DNA from: Allobosea sp.
GTDB lineage: Bacteria > Pseudomonadota > Alphaproteobacteria > Rhizobiales > Beijerinckiaceae
Direction of reading: 5' to 3'
Length of the DNA: 64,000 bases
NCBI RefSeq assembly: GCF_030695125.1
Contig: NZ_JAUYTP010000036.1
Coordinates: 62,001 to 126,000, forward strand
Shown here: piece after piece, positions 32,458-42,844 of the stretch
Layout of the letters: each line of letters begins with the position of its first letter
Numbering within the stretch: position 1 is the stretch's first letter
Notes under the pieces: generated by a model
Databases searched by the model: none
The model's input: the letters and a program-made list of their open reading frames with translations, nothing else
Told to the model about the DNA's origin: nothing
Translations under genes and position numbers: made by a program

Positions 32458-34725
32458 ATGCAGCCGGCGCCGCCAGGGCAGGGGAGGTCGCCGGAGCCGC
32501 GCGGCGCGCCGGCTGCCGCCCTGCCATGGCGGTGGCCGGCCCGGCTGGGGGGAACGGCGGGCATCGGCCTGACGCTGTCCACCGGGCGCGAGCGCCTTCT
32601 CCAGGCCCTGGCGCGCGAGGCCGAGCGCCGCCGGCTGTTCCTCTGGCTGCCGGTGCTGATGGGGGCCGGCATCCTTCTGTATTTCGCGGCCGACCATGAA
32701 CCCTCGCTCTGGGCGCCGGTGGCGGGGTTCGTGCTGGCGGTCGGGACTGCCTTCGCCCTGCGCCAGCGGCAGCGAGCGGCCCTGCTTGGCATCGGGCTCG
32801 CCGCGATCTTCGCCGGCTTCACGGCGGCTGCCTGGCGCACCGCCACGGTCGCAGCGCCGATGCTCGACCGCCCTCGCATCGGCCAGCTCACCGGCTTCGT
32901 CGAATCGGTCGAGGCGCGCGATGCCGGGGCGCGTCTCGTCATCCTGGTGACAGGCCTCGCCGGGCTGGAGCCCGAGCGCTGGCCGAAGCGCGTGCGCGTC
33001 AACATCCGCAGCGGCACCGTTTCGCCGGGCGATCACATCGCGGCGGTGGCGCGTCTGTTGCCGCCGCCGGGGCCGGCGCGGCCCGGCGGCTATGATTTCG
33101 GCCGCGACGCCTTCTTCCGCGGTCTCGGCGCGGTCGGCAGCATTCCCGGCAAGATCGCGCTGACGGCGCCGCCGCGGCCTGCGCCGGCGGAACTGGCGCT
33201 GGCGGCGACCATCGACAGCGCCCGCAACGCCCTGACCCGCCGGATCGCCGAGATCGGCGGCGGCCAGGCCGGCGCGATGGCGGCCGCGCTCGTCACCGGC
33301 AAGCGCGGCCTGATCACCGAGACGACCAATGCCGATCTGCGCGCCGCCGGCATCTACCACATCGTCTCGATCTCGGGTCTCCACATGGTGCTGGCGGCCG
33401 GCACGATCTTCTGGCTGGTGCGGGCGCTGCTGGCGCTGTCGCAGACGTTGGCCCTGCGTTTCCAGGTCAAGAAGATCGCCGCGCTCGCCGCCATGCTGGG
33501 AGCGATCGCCTATTGCGTCTTCTCGGGCGCCGAGGTCGCGACGGTCCGCTCCCTGATCATGACACTGGTCATGCTGGGCGCGATCCTGGTCGACCGTCCG
33601 GCGCTGAGCATGCGCAATCTCGCGCTCGCCGCGATCATCGTGCTCCTGCGCGAGCCTGAGGCGCTCCTCGGCCCGAGCTTCCAGATGTCCTTCGGCGCGG
33701 TGGCCGCGCTGATCGCCTTCGCCGAGCGCTGGGAGGAGCGCAGCCGGGCGAAGCCGCCCTCGGCGCTGCCCTGGCCGCTGCGCCCGCTCTGGATCGCGGC
33801 GAGCGGGATCATCGTCACCACGCTTCTCGCCACCGCCGCGACCGCGCCCTTCGGCGCCTATCATTTCCAGACCTTCAACCCCTTCGGCCTGCTCGGCAAC
33901 GCGCTGGCGCTGCCCTTCGTCTCGCTCTTCGTCATGCCGGCAGCGGTGTTCGGGGTTCTGGCCTATCCGTTCGGGCTCGATGCCCCGGCCTGGTGGCTGA
34001 TGGGGCTGGCCTCGGAGGTTGTGCTCAAACTCGCGCATTGGGTCGCAGGAATCGACCATTCGACGCTCGTCATCGCGGCCTTCGGATCCGCCGCGCTGGC
34101 CTGGTTTGCTGCCTGCCTGCTCTGGGCGACGCTGTGGACGACGCGGCTGCGCCTTCTCGCCGTCGTGCCGCTGGCGCTGGGCGTCGCGGTCGCGGCCAAG
34201 CCGGAACGTCCGGAGATCCTGATCGAGCGCGACGGCTCGGGCATCGCCGTGCGCGGCAAGGACGGGCTCCTGGTGGTGGCGGGCAAGCCGAGCCGCTTCG
34301 TCCTGCAGCAATGGCTGAACGCCGATGGCGACGCCCGAAAACCCGACGATGCCGCGCTGCGCCAGGGCGCGGCCTGCGATGCGCGTGGCTGCGTCCTCAG
34401 AACGACGGACGGCCGCAGCGTCTCCTATGCGCAGGACCGGCTCGCGATCATCGAGGATTGCCGGCGTGCCGATGTCGTCGTGACGCCGATCCCCTGGACC
34501 GCCGCCTGCCGGGCGACCCTGATCGACCGCACGGCGCTGGGGCGCGATGGCGCCACCGCGCTGGTGCGCAGGCTCGGGGGCTGGCGCAGCCTTGCCTCGG
34601 AGCAGGCCGGGAGCGACCGGCCCTGGACCCGCCGGAGCGAAGCGTTGTCAGCGGCCCCAACGCGGCCGGCGGCTGTCGCATCACCGCCGCCCGAGGATGG
34701 GACCGATCCCGAGCGGCTTCAGTAG
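32458..34725 (+). CDS. comEC: ComEC/Rec2 family competence-type membrane protein
   Basis: A protein of about 755 aa with roughly ten membrane spans. It has an N-terminal pair of helices, an OB-like periplasmic domain ([20 protein letters not shown]), and the Competence domain with the hallmark [17 protein letters not shown]. ComEC forms the inner-membrane DNA channel in transformable bacteria. The C-terminal part is short (about 130 residues after the last helix) and shows no HxHxDH metallo-beta-lactamase motif, which is common in alphaproteobacterial members. The start was set at ATG 32458 behind GGGACGGGAG; ATG 32416 is possible. Its 3' end overlaps the convergent lexA by 7 bp. Confidence 0.9.
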   Translation: MQPAPPGQGRSPEPRGAPAAALPWRWPARLGGTAGIGLTLSTGRERLLQALAREAERRRLFLWLPVLMGAGILLYFAADHEPSLWAPVAGFVLAVGTAFALRQRQRAALLGIGLAAIFAGFTAAAWRTATVAAPMLDRPRIGQLTGFVESVEARDAGARLVILVTGLAGLEPERWPKRVRVNIRSGTVSPGDHIAAVARLLPPPGPARPGGYDFGRDAFFRGLGAVGSIPGKIALTAPPRPAPAELALAATIDSARNALTRRIAEIGGGQAGAMAAALVTGKRGLITETTNADLRAAGIYHIVSISGLHMVLAAGTIFWLVRALLALSQTLALRFQVKKIAALAAMLGAIAYCVFSGAEVATVRSLIMTLVMLGAILVDRPALSMRNLALAAIIVLLREPEALLGPSFQMSFGAVAALIAFAERWEERSRAKPPSALPWPLRPLWIAASGIIVTTLLATAATAPFGAYHFQTFNPFGLLGNALALPFVSLFVMPAAVFGVLAYPFGLDAPAWWLMGLASEVVLKLAHWVAGIDHSTLVIAAFGSAALAWFAACLLWATLWTTRLRLLAVVPLALGVAVAAKPERPEILIERDGSGIAVRGKDGLLVVAGKPSRFVLQQWLNADGDARKPDDAALRQGAACDARGCVLRTTDGRSVSYAQDRLAIIEDCRRADVVVTPIPWTAACRATLIDRTALGRDGATALVRRLGGWRSLASEQAGSDRPWTRRSEALSAAPTRPAAVASPPPEDGTDPERLQ

Positions 34726-35441
34726 CGCCGCATCAGATTGACCAGGCGACCCTGGATCTTGACCCGGTCGGGGCCGAGCACGCGCGTCTCATAGGCGGGG
34801 TTGGCCGCCTCCAGTGCGATCGAGGAGCCGCGCTTGCGCAGGCGCTTCAGCGTCGCCTCCTCGTCGTCGATCAGGGCGACGATGATGTCGCCGGTGTTGG
34901 CGCTGTCCTGGCGCCGGATCACCACCGTATCGCCGTCGAGAATGCCGGCATCGACCATCGAATCGCCGCGCACTTCGAGCGCGAAATGCTCGCCAGCGCC
35001 CAGCATGTCGGCCGGCAGCGCGACGCTGTGGCTACGGCTCTGGATCGCCGAGATCGGCGTTCCCGCCGCAATGCGGCCCATCACCGGGATCGAAATGCTG
35101 CCACGCGTGTCGTCAGGCGCGCTTTCCACCGCTCTCGGCCTGGCCGCGGCTGCGTCCTTGCCAAGTCCGCCCTGAACGATCGACGGGTTGAAGCGGCGCG
35201 CCGCAGACTGCCCGCCCGCGCCGACGCCGTCAGGCAGCTTGATCACCTCCAGGGCACGGGCGCGGTTGGGCAGGCGGCGGATGAAGCCGCGCTCCTCCAG
35301 CGCCATGATCAGCCGGTGGATGCCCGATTTTGACTTCAGATCGAGCGCATCCTTCATCTCGTCGAAGGAAGGGGGGACGCCGCTTTCGCGCAGGCGCTCC
35401 TGGATGAAACGAAGCAGTTCGAACTGTTTGCGTGTCAGCAT
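34719..35441 (-). CDS. lexA: LexA repressor
   Basis: A 240-aa SOS repressor. The winged-helix DNA-binding domain is at the N-terminus ([20 protein letters not shown], then [20 protein letters not shown]). A long linker leads to the cleavage site Ala126-Gly127 (MGRIAAGTP). The self-cleaving dyad is Ser161 (GDSMVDAG) and Lys199 (EEATLKRL). RecA filaments trigger self-cleavage. Its own promoter carries a perfect alphaproteobacterial LexA box, so autoregulation is expected, and the imuABC operon 15 kb away carries another. The ATG is at 35441. Confidence 0.97.
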   Translation of the reverse strand: MLTRKQFELLRFIQERLRESGVPPSFDEMKDALDLKSKSGIHRLIMALEERGFIRRLPNRARALEVIKLPDGVGAGGQSAARRFNPSIVQGGLGKDAAAARPRAVESAPDDTRGSISIPVMGRIAAGTPISAIQSRSHSVALPADMLGAGEHFALEVRGDSMVDAGILDGDTVVIRRQDSANTGDIIVALIDDEEATLKRLRKRGSSIALEAANPAYETRVLGPDRVKIQGRLVNLMRRY

Positions 35442-35500
35442 GGTCCCCGCCGGCGCTGTGGAATCTGCCGTAGCCAGCAGATTCGAAACAAATCACGAAC

Positions 35501-35529
35501 ACCATACCTGTTCGTGTTGTGTTCTGCAA
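35501..35529 (-). promoter_or_regulatory. lexA promoter with LexA box in the spacer
   Basis: Read on the minus strand: -35 TTGCAG (35529-35524), a 17-bp spacer, and -10 TATGGT (35506-35501). The spacer and the last -35 base contain a perfect GAAC-ACAACAC-GAAC (35524-35510), the alphaproteobacterial SOS operator. LexA bound here would block polymerase directly. The -10 lies about 60 bp upstream of the lexA ATG. Confidence 0.85.
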
Positions 35530-35568
35530 GCCGACGGCGATGTCGCCGCGGCCTGCATGCGGCGGATT

Positions 35569-36779
35569 CTAGCGCAACCTTATGAACCGGCACGGATCGC
35601 CCTTGCGGGCCGCGGGCGCGAAGACGGGGCGGATCGCGAGCGCCTGCGCGCGCGCCAGCAGGCCGAGCATCGAGGAATCCTGCCGCTCGAACGGCGTTGC
35701 CTGCCAGCCTTCTTCGGTCAGGACGAGGTCCGAGCGCAGATAGTCCTCGCGCTCGTCATTATCAGGCATGTCGCGCCCTAGAAATCCAGGTTCGCTGCGG
35801 TCGCGCTGCGGCGAGGGGATGCCGAGCAGGGCTTCGATCAGCGGCACGACGAAGAGATGGCCGCAGACGATCGAGGACACCGGGTTGCCCGGCAGCCCGA
35901 CGGCGACCATCGCGCCCAGCCGCCCCGTCATCATCGGCTTGCCCGGCCGCATCGCGATCTTCCAGAAGCCGAGCGCCATCCCGGCCCGTGTCAGCGCCTC
36001 CTGGACGAGGTCGTGCGCGCCGACAGACGCCCCTCCGAGCGTCACCAGCACATCGGCGCCTGCGGCCTGCGCCCGCGCGATCCGCGCGGCGAGATCGGGA
36101 TGGTTGTCGCGCGCGATGCCTAGATCGAGCGCGGTCGCGCCAGCCTGCTCCACGAGCGCCGCGAGCGAGAAGCTGTTGGAGGCGACGATCTGGTCGGGCC
36201 CGACAGTCTCGCCCGGCGAAACCAGTTCGTCGCCCGTGGCAAGGATCGCCACCAGCGGCTTGCGCCGCACCGGCAGCACCGGATGCCCCGCGGCCGCGGC
36301 AAGCCCGAGCGCGGCGCTGTCGAGCGTCCGCCCGGCGGGCAGCAGCACGTCGCCCATGCTGAAGTCGAGCCCGGCCTTGCGGATGAATTTGCCCTTCGCC
36401 ACGCCTTCGCGCACGCGGATTTCAGCCTGGCCGACGCCGTCGGCATTCTCCTGGATCAGGATCGTGTCGGCACCATCGGGGATCGGCGCGCCGGTGAAGA
36501 TCCGCACTGCCTCGCCGACAGACAGCGCGCCGCCGAAGGAACGCCCCGCCGCCGATTCGCCGATGACCCGCAGCGCCGTGCCGGGCGCCAGGTCGTCGGC
36601 CCGCACGGCGTAGCCGTCCATTGCCGAATTGGCGAAGGGCGGTTGCGTCCGCAGCGCCGCGACATCGCGAGCCAGCACGCGCCAGGCGCATTGCGCCAAT
36701 GGCAGCATCTCGATGGGGGTGGGACCCGGCACGCTGTCGAGCAGCGCCTCGAGCGCGACCGGAACCGGGGTGAGCGCCA

Positions 36780-36780
<1 letters not shown>
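35569..36780 (-). CDS. moeA: Molybdopterin molybdenumtransferase MoeA
   Basis: A 403-aa enzyme that inserts molybdate into adenylylated molybdopterin. Seen: the N-terminal PPFANSAMDGYAVRADDL, the RIFTGAPIPDGADTILIQEN region, the MoCF-binding block VLVTLGGASVGAHDLV, and RPGKPMMTGRLG followed by GLPGNPVSS. Its ATG overlaps the moaC stop by one base (TGATG), so the two are translationally coupled. Confidence 0.95.
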
Positions 36781-37273
<493 letters not shown>

Positions 37274-37277
<4 letters not shown>

Positions 37278-38086
37278 GCCGCGACGCCTTCGCCGGACCC
37301 GTCGAGCAGATCGCGCGTCGCCTGCGCCACATCGTCCTGGCGCATCAGGCTTTCCCCGACCAGGAAGGTCTCGACGCCGCAGCGCTTCAGCCGCAGCGTG
37401 TCGGCATGGCTGAAGATGCCGCTTTCGCCGACGATGATCCGGTCGGCGGGGATGCGCGGCGCCAGCCTCTCCGTCACGGCGAGATCGACATGAAAGCTGC
37501 GCAGGTCGCGGTTGTTGATGCCGAGCATCCGGCTCCCCAGCGCCAGCCCGCGCTCCAGTTCGGCCTCGTTGTGGACCTCGACCAGGACGTCCATGCCCAG
37601 CTCCTGCGCCGTGGCGTTCAGGCTCGCGGCCGTGGCGTCGTCGACGCCGGCCATGATGATCAGGATGCAGTCGGCGCCCCAGGCCCGGGCTTCGAAGACC
37701 TGATAGGGCTCGTAGAGGAAATCCTTGCGCAGCACGGGCAGGCCCGAGGCCTCGCGTGCCTGCATCAGATAGGCCGGCTCGCCCTGGAAGGAGGGGCCGT
37801 CGGTGAGGACCGAGAGGCAGGCGGCGCCGCCCTGCGCATAGGACCGGGCCAGGGCCGGCGGATCGAAATCGGCGCGGATCAACCCCTTGGAGGGACTGGC
37901 CTTCTTGATCTCCGCGATCAGCGCCGGCTGGCCCTGCGCATGCTTGGCCGCGAGCGCTGCCGCGAAGCCACGCACCGGAACGGCGGCGGCGGCGCGACGC
38001 TCGATCTCGGCTTGCGGAACGGCGGCCTTGGCGGCCGCGATCTCCTGGCGCTTATAGGCCTCGATCTTCGCGAGAATGTCGCTCAT
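37274..38086 (-). CDS. trpC: Indole-3-glycerol phosphate synthase
   Basis: A 270-aa TIM-barrel enzyme of tryptophan synthesis that closes the indole ring from CdRP. Seen: the active-site Lys segment [82 protein letters not shown] and the phosphate loop IVGESGIF. The ATG is at 38086; longer in-frame extensions run antisense-like into trpD. It is a stand-alone TrpC, not fused to TrpF. Confidence 0.96.
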
Positions 38087-38093
38087 GGACGCC

Positions 38094-39107
38094 TCACGCA
38101 TTCGAGCTGGCGACAAGGGCGGCCAGCGTCGCCCTGGCCTTGCCCGAATCGAGCGCGGCATTCGCTTGGGCGAAGCCATCGCGCAGATCGCCCGCGCGCC
38201 CGGCGACGACGAGGGCGGCGGCCGCGTTGAAGGCGGCGATGTCGCGGAAGGCGGTCTTCTCCCCGTCGAGCACCGCGCGCAGCGCCTCGGCATTCTGCGC
38301 CGGCTCGCCGCCGCGCAGATCCTCGGGCTTCGCCCGGGCAAGGCCGACATCCTCGGGCGAGATCGTGAAGCTCTCGATCGTGCCGTTGTCGAGCGAAACG
38401 ACGCGCGTCGGCCCGGTGGTGGTGATCTCGTCAAGCCCGTCGGAGCCATGCACGGCCCAGACGCGCGTCGAGCCGAGGCTCGCCAGCACCTTCACCATCG
38501 GCTCCAGCCAGGTCTCGGAGAAGGCGCCGATGAGCTGCTTCTTGACGCCGGCCGGGTTGGAGAGCGGGCCGAGGAGGTTGAAGATGGTGCGCGTGCCGAG
38601 TTCGACGCGCACCGGCGCGACATGGCGCATCGAGGCATGGTGCGTCGGCGCGAACATGAAGCCGACGCCGGCCTGCGCGATGCAGCGCTCGGTCGCGGCC
38701 GGGTCGAGGCCGACCTTGACGCCGAGCGCCATCAGCACGTCGGCCGTGCCGGTCTTGGAGGAGGCGGCGCGGTTGCCATGCTTGGCGACCGGCACGCCGC
38801 AGGCCGCCGTGATGATCGAGGCCAGCGTCGAGACATTGTAGGAGCCCGAGGAATCCCCGCCGGTGCCGACGATGTCGATGGCGTCGGCCGGCGCCTTCAC
38901 CGTCAGCATTTTGCCGCGCATCGCGCCGACCGCGCCGCTGATCTCCTCAGTGGTCTCGCCGCGCACGCGCAGCGCCATCAGGAAGGCGGCCGCCTGCGCA
39001 TTGGTGACGCCGCCGGACAGGATGGTGTCGAAGGCGTCGCGGGCTTCGTCGCGCGAGAGCGAGGCACCGGTCGCGACCTTGGCAATGAAGGGCTTGAAAT
39101 CGTCCAT
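38094..39107 (-). CDS. trpD: Anthranilate phosphoribosyltransferase
   Basis: A 337-aa enzyme that couples anthranilate to PRPP. The PRPP-binding loop is [14 protein letters not shown], and [20 protein letters not shown] is the usual second region. It ends 7 bp before trpC, so the two are cotranscribed; trpG lies 54 bp upstream. Confidence 0.96.
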   Translation of the reverse strand: MDDFKPFIAKVATGASLSRDEARDAFDTILSGGVTNAQAAAFLMALRVRGETTEEISGAVGAMRGKMLTVKAPADAIDIVGTGGDSSGSYNVSTLASIITAACGVPVAKHGNRAASSKTGTADVLMALGVKVGLDPAATERCIAQAGVGFMFAPTHHASMRHVAPVRVELGTRTIFNLLGPLSNPAGVKKQLIGAFSETWLEPMVKVLASLGSTRVWAVHGSDGLDEITTTGPTRVVSLDNGTIESFTISPEDVGLARAKPEDLRGGEPAQNAEALRAVLDGEKTAFRDIAAFNAAAALVVAGRAGDLRDGFAQANAALDSGKARATLAALVASSNA

Positions 39108-39161
39108 GGGAACTCTGCGGAAAAACGGGCGATCGGGAAGGCGGCTCTGACAGGCCGGCGC

Positions 39162-39779
39162 TCAGTCGGCCTCGGCCAGGGCGGCGGTGGCGGGCTCGCG
39201 CTGCCATCGCTCCGCCAGGTCGAGGAAGTTCCGCAGGATCGTCGCGCCATGCTCCGACGCGATGCTCTCGGGATGAAACTGCACGCCATGGACCGGCAGG
39301 CTGCGATGCGACAGCGCCATGATCAGCCCGTCGGCTGTCTCCGCCTCGATCGTCAGCTCGGCCGGGCAGGTCTCGCGGGCGACGACCAGCGAGTGGTAGC
39401 GCGTCGCCTGCAGCGGCCCATTGATGCCGCGGAACAGGCCCCGCGCCTTGTGCTCGATCGGGGAAACCTTGCCGTGCATCGGCACGGGCGCCCGCACCAC
39501 ATCGCCGCCGAAGACCTGGCCGATCGTCTGCAGGCCAAGACAGACGCCGAAGATCGGCTTCCTGTCCGCGCCCTCGCGCACGAGATCGAGGCAGATGCCG
39601 GCCTCGTTGGGGGTGCAGGGGCCGGGCGAGAGCACGATCGCGTCATGGTCGCCGCCCAGCGCATCCTCGACGCTGAGCGCATCGTTGCGGCGGACATCGA
39701 CCTGCGCGCCCAGCCCGCCGATCAGATGGACCAGGTTCCAGGTGAAGCTGTCGTAATTGTCGATCAGCAGGATGCGCAT
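39162..39779 (-). CDS. trpG: Anthranilate synthase glutamine amidotransferase component
   Basis: A 205-aa class I amidotransferase. It starts ILLIDNYDSFTWNLVHLIGG. The nucleophile Cys is in FGVCLGLQTIGQVFGG, and the His/Glu pair is in GVQFHPESIASEHG. It supplies ammonia to TrpE, which is not in the window, and may also serve PabB. It heads the minus-strand trpG-trpD-trpC-moaC-moeA group. Confidence 0.95.
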   Translation of the reverse strand: MRILLIDNYDSFTWNLVHLIGGLGAQVDVRRNDALSVEDALGGDHDAIVLSPGPCTPNEAGICLDLVREGADRKPIFGVCLGLQTIGQVFGGDVVRAPVPMHGKVSPIEHKARGLFRGINGPLQATRYHSLVVARETCPAELTIEAETADGLIMALSHRSLPVHGVQFHPESIASEHGATILRNFLDLAERWQREPATAALAEAD

Positions 39780-39880
39780 CGGCGTGAGACCATGGATTTT
39801 GGGCCCCGGTCATGCACGGTCGAAGGCCGGGAGGTCAAGTTTGCGGGGCGCAGCGAATGCAGAACAGGTCTGCGGCATTC

Positions 39881-40017
39881 TTCTCCCTCCCCCCGCTTGC
39901 GGTGGGGAGGGCCGGGGTGGGGGGCAGTGCCGCTCGGCGAGGCGAGCAAGGACAGAGCTTTGGTTTTGCGGCCCCCCATCCCTAACCCTTCCCCACCGCA
40001 AGCGGGGGGAAGGGGAT
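39881..40017. repeat. Palindromic intergenic repeat, C/G-rich family
   Basis: The gap of about 245 bp between the HerA-like gene and trpG holds an inverted repeat. The left arm (CCCTCCCCCCGCTTGCGGTG and following) is matched by a near-perfect complement at 39987-40015 (ACCGCAAGCGGGGGGAAGGG). The arms are about 30 bp and can form a large cruciform or hairpin. The form resembles dispersed palindromic repeats seen in many Hyphomicrobiales genomes. There is no gene or transposase in it. Confidence 0.75.
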
Positions 40018-40024
40018 GAAGGCC

Positions 40025-41536
40025 TCAGCCTCTTGCGCCCCGCGGCACGCCAGCGGTGCGCACCGTGCCCTGGCCCGGCGCGGTCTCGATGCCCAGCGTC
40101 GGCAAAGCGAGCGTGCGCTGCCCGCGGAAGTCGACATGGCAGACGAGCAGCCCGCGCTCCTCGATATAGGCGATCAATCGTCGCGCCCGGCTCGGCGAAT
40201 GGCTGCCATAGACCCGCGCGAGTTCGGCGTCGCTGGGGCATGGCGCGCCTTCGAGCGCGGCGCGCGCGATGAACAGGAAGAGCCCGTGCAGATCGTCGGG
40301 CAAGGTCAGCGAGGCCTCGACCGCCGCCTGCCAGGCGTCCGAGCCGACGATCTCGTCGCTCGCGCCGGCCTTGGCCACGGCGAGCCGGCGGCGGAATTCG
40401 TCCAGGCTCAATTGGGTGCGGCCGAGCCGTCGCATCCGGCAGCGCACGGTGAAATCCTGGTAGAGCACGGCGACCTGGCGCGAGCGCGCCTCGGGGTCGG
40501 CCATCAGCTCGCGCAGGATCTCGGCCATGATCGCCTCGCGCTCAGCGGGCTCCATCGGGATTTCGGGCTCGGGCTCCGGGGCCGGAGTCGGGCGGTAGGC
40601 TTCGATCTGCCGCATCGTCTCATGCACCGCGGGGCGGGGGCGCGGCGCCGGGCGCGGGATCCGGGCGAGCGGGATCACCTCGTCGGCACCGGCGGTGAAG
40701 ATCAGCTTGCCGGCCTCCTCGGGCGCCTGCTCGGGCAGCGGCATCAGCCCCGGCGCGCCGCCGCGGTCGACCGAGGTGACGGAGCCGATCCGCAGCGGCA
40801 GCGGCCGCTTCGACAGGGCAGGGCCGAGCGCCACGAACTGCCCGCGTTCGAGATCGCGGAACATCTCGGCCTGCTTGCGGTCCATGCCGAGCAGATCGGC
40901 GGCGCGCGCCATGTCGATGTCGAGGAAGGTGCGCCCCATCAGGAAGTTGGAAGCCTCCGCCGCGACGTTCTTGGCGAGCTTGGCCAGGCGCTGCGTCGCG
41001 ATGACGCCGGCCAGCCCGCGCTTGCGGCCGCGGCACATCAGATTGGTCATCGCGCCGAGTGAAAGCCGGCGCGCCTCGTCGGAGGCTTCGCCCGCCATCA
41101 CCGGGGCGAAGAGCTGAGCCTCGTCGACGACGATCAGCATCGGGAACCAGAGCGAGCGGTCGACGTCGAACAGCCCGCCGAGGAAGGCTGCGACCGCGCG
41201 CAGCTGCTCGTCGGCTTCGAGATTTTCGAGATTGAGCACGACCGAGACGCGGTGCTGGCGCACCCGCAGCGCAACGCGCTGCAGCTCCGCCTCGCCGCAT
41301 TGCGCATCGACGACGACATGACCGAACTGGTCGGCCAGCGAGACGAAGTCGCCCTCCGGGTCGATCACCGCCTGCTGCACCAGCGGCGCGCTCTGTTCGA
41401 GCAGGCGGCGCAGCAGATGCGACTTGCCCGAGCCGGAATTGCCTTGGACCAGAAGCCGCGTCGCCAGCAATTCGGCGAGGTCGAGAAGGGCGGGTTGGCC
41501 GCCCTGTGCCAGCCCCATGTCGATAGCCGTGGTCAC
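40025..41536 (-). CDS. HerA-like P-loop ATPase, function unknown
   Basis: A protein of about 503 aa of the HerA/FtsK-like type. Walker A is GNSGSGKS (residues 32-39) and Walker B is MLIVVDEAQLF, followed by the conserved CRGRKRGLAGVIATQRLAKL region (sensor/arginine finger area) and a C-terminal domain rich in charged helices. GTG 41536 is preferred because AGG lies at a good distance; TTG 41545 and an ATG at 41518 are alternatives. HerA hexamers pump or resect DNA with NurA in archaea, but no NurA, and no anti-phage partner gene, is next to it. It is probably a chromosomal core gene of unknown role. Confidence 0.75.
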   Translation of the reverse strand: MTTAIDMGLAQGGQPALLDLAELLATRLLVQGNSGSGKSHLLRRLLEQSAPLVQQAVIDPEGDFVSLADQFGHVVVDAQCGEAELQRVALRVRQHRVSVVLNLENLEADEQLRAVAAFLGGLFDVDRSLWFPMLIVVDEAQLFAPVMAGEASDEARRLSLGAMTNLMCRGRKRGLAGVIATQRLAKLAKNVAAEASNFLMGRTFLDIDMARAADLLGMDRKQAEMFRDLERGQFVALGPALSKRPLPLRIGSVTSVDRGGAPGLMPLPEQAPEEAGKLIFTAGADEVIPLARIPRPAPRPRPAVHETMRQIEAYRPTPAPEPEPEIPMEPAEREAIMAEILRELMADPEARSRQVAVLYQDFTVRCRMRRLGRTQLSLDEFRRRLAVAKAGASDEIVGSDAWQAAVEASLTLPDDLHGLFLFIARAALEGAPCPSDAELARVYGSHSPSRARRLIAYIEERGLLVCHVDFRGQRTLALPTLGIETAPGQGTVRTAGVPRGARG

Positions 41537-41671
41537 GCGGTCCAACCTGCTCCATGCCTGAACGCTGCCGGCCCGAGACGGGCGCAGGGTTCGCAGCCGG
41601 CGCTTCTAGCACGCGTCGCGGCCGCCGCGCGCGCCGGCAGCCCGGCGTCCACAGCAAAGCAGGGCGGCGTT

Positions 41672-41956
41672 TCAGCGCGGGCAGCGCCGCGCCCGCTCCT
41701 CGCGCTGGATGTCGGCGATGGTGCGGCGCTGCGCGGCCGAGAGCGGCACCTCTTCGGCATTGTCATACTGGCAGCCGGCATTGCCGAAGGCGTCGATGCC
41801 CCGCCGCGTCCGGAAGCAGTACCCTTGAGCCTTGTAGATCTCGTTGCGCGCATACCAGAGATCGTCGCAGCTCTCGGCAAGGGCCGGGGCGGGTGTCGCG
41901 GCGATGCCGATGAACGTTCCCAGCGCCGCCAAGCCCCCCATCAGCGCGTACCGCAT
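41672..41956 (-). CDS. Small secreted YARHG-domain protein
   Basis: A 94-aa protein with a signal peptide (MRYALMGGLAALGTFIGIAA, cut after ALAE). A YARHG-type domain follows: LWYARNEIYKAQGYCFRTRR, with Cys residues at CDDLW, YCF and GCQYD. YARHG domains occur in periplasmic or secreted proteins; their role is not established. The ATG at 41956 is chosen because it gives the signal peptide. It is divergent from the ceramidase-like gene. Confidence 0.8.
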   Translation of the reverse strand: MRYALMGGLAALGTFIGIAATPAPALAESCDDLWYARNEIYKAQGYCFRTRRGIDAFGNAGCQYDNAEEVPLSAAQRRTIADIQREERARRCPR

Positions 41957-42108
41957 GATCCGTCCCTTGCCGTTTCCGATCCGATGCGGCGCAATCTGCG
42001 CGAGCCGGGGCTGCCCCGCAAGCCGCCGTCGCGCCGCCGCCGCGGGGCACACGGCGTCGCGCGACGGTCGTCGGGCGGCGATAGCGTCGCATGCGGGAGG
42101 ACGAGGCG

Positions 42109-42801
42109 ATGCGTGCCTATGGCTATTGCGAACGGATCGGCGACCATCTCTGGGACGAGCCCTGGAACGCCGTCACCAACGGGGCCTTCCTGCTCGCCGC
42201 CTTCGCTGCATACCGCCTCTGGCGGCGGGCCGGCGGACACGATCGTCCGGCGCTCATTCTGATCCTGCTCGTCGGCGCGATCGGGATCGGCTCCTTCCTG
42301 TTCCACACCAGGCCGCAGCCTTGGACGCTGGCCGCAGACGTGATCCCGATCCAGCTCTTCGCCTTCTCCTATTTCGCCCTGGCGCTGGTCCGCTTCGTCG
42401 GTCTCGGGCCGGCCGCGACCGCGCTCGGAACCGCGGCCTTCTTTGTTTTCGCCCTCTCCCTGGGCTGGGGCGCAGCCTCGTTCCTTCCGCCGGGGCTGCG
42501 CGGCTCCGCCGGCTATGCGGCCTTCCTGCTCGGGCTGTGGGGTATGGCCGGTGTGCTGTGGCGCCGCGAGGGCAGCCGGGAGACGGCCCGGATCGTCGCA
42601 CTGGCGGGTCTGGTCTTCGCCCTCTCCCTGACCTTCCGGACGCTCGACGGCCCGCTTTGCGAAAGCTTCCCGCTCGGAACGCACTGGCTCTGGCACCTCC
42701 TGAACGCGACCGTACTCCATCTTCTGCTCAGGGCCGCGATTTTGCAGGGGCCGGTCCAGCCTGACGCTGGTAGTCGGCGCGGATCGCCGACGATACGGTG
42801 A
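42109..42801 (+). CDS. Ceramidase-family seven-helix membrane hydrolase
   Basis: A 230-aa protein with about seven hydrophobic spans and the CREST/alkaline ceramidase pattern: EPWNAVTNG near the N-terminus, GSFLFHT after the second helix, an Asp in AADVIPIQLFAF, and GTHWLWHLLNA near the C-terminus, which supplies zinc-binding histidines. Members hydrolyse amide bonds in membrane lipids in eukaryotes; bacterial substrates are largely unknown. ATG 42109 is chosen because GGAGGA lies eight bases upstream; an ATG at 42091 lacks one. The racemase gene follows after 43 bp. Confidence 0.85.
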   Translation: MRAYGYCERIGDHLWDEPWNAVTNGAFLLAAFAAYRLWRRAGGHDRPALILILLVGAIGIGSFLFHTRPQPWTLAADVIPIQLFAFSYFALALVRFVGLGPAATALGTAAFFVFALSLGWGAASFLPPGLRGSAGYAAFLLGLWGMAGVLWRREGSRETARIVALAGLVFALSLTFRTLDGPLCESFPLGTHWLWHLLNATVLHLLLRAAILQGPVQPDAGSRRGSPTIR

Positions 42802-42844
42802 CGGACCCGCCAGCCGCCGCCCACCCCGAAACGGACCAGTCCCC

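Noticed and set aside
32263-34311. Upstream extension of the gltX frame to over 1100 residues
   Set aside because: The extension is antisense to comEC, and its sequence is charged low-complexity; the GluRS domain begins exactly at ATG 32262.
40025-41536. HerA-like ATPase as part of an anti-phage defence island with ParDE
   Set aside because: The genes are 8 kb apart with unrelated metabolic genes between them, and no nuclease or sensor partner is adjacent.
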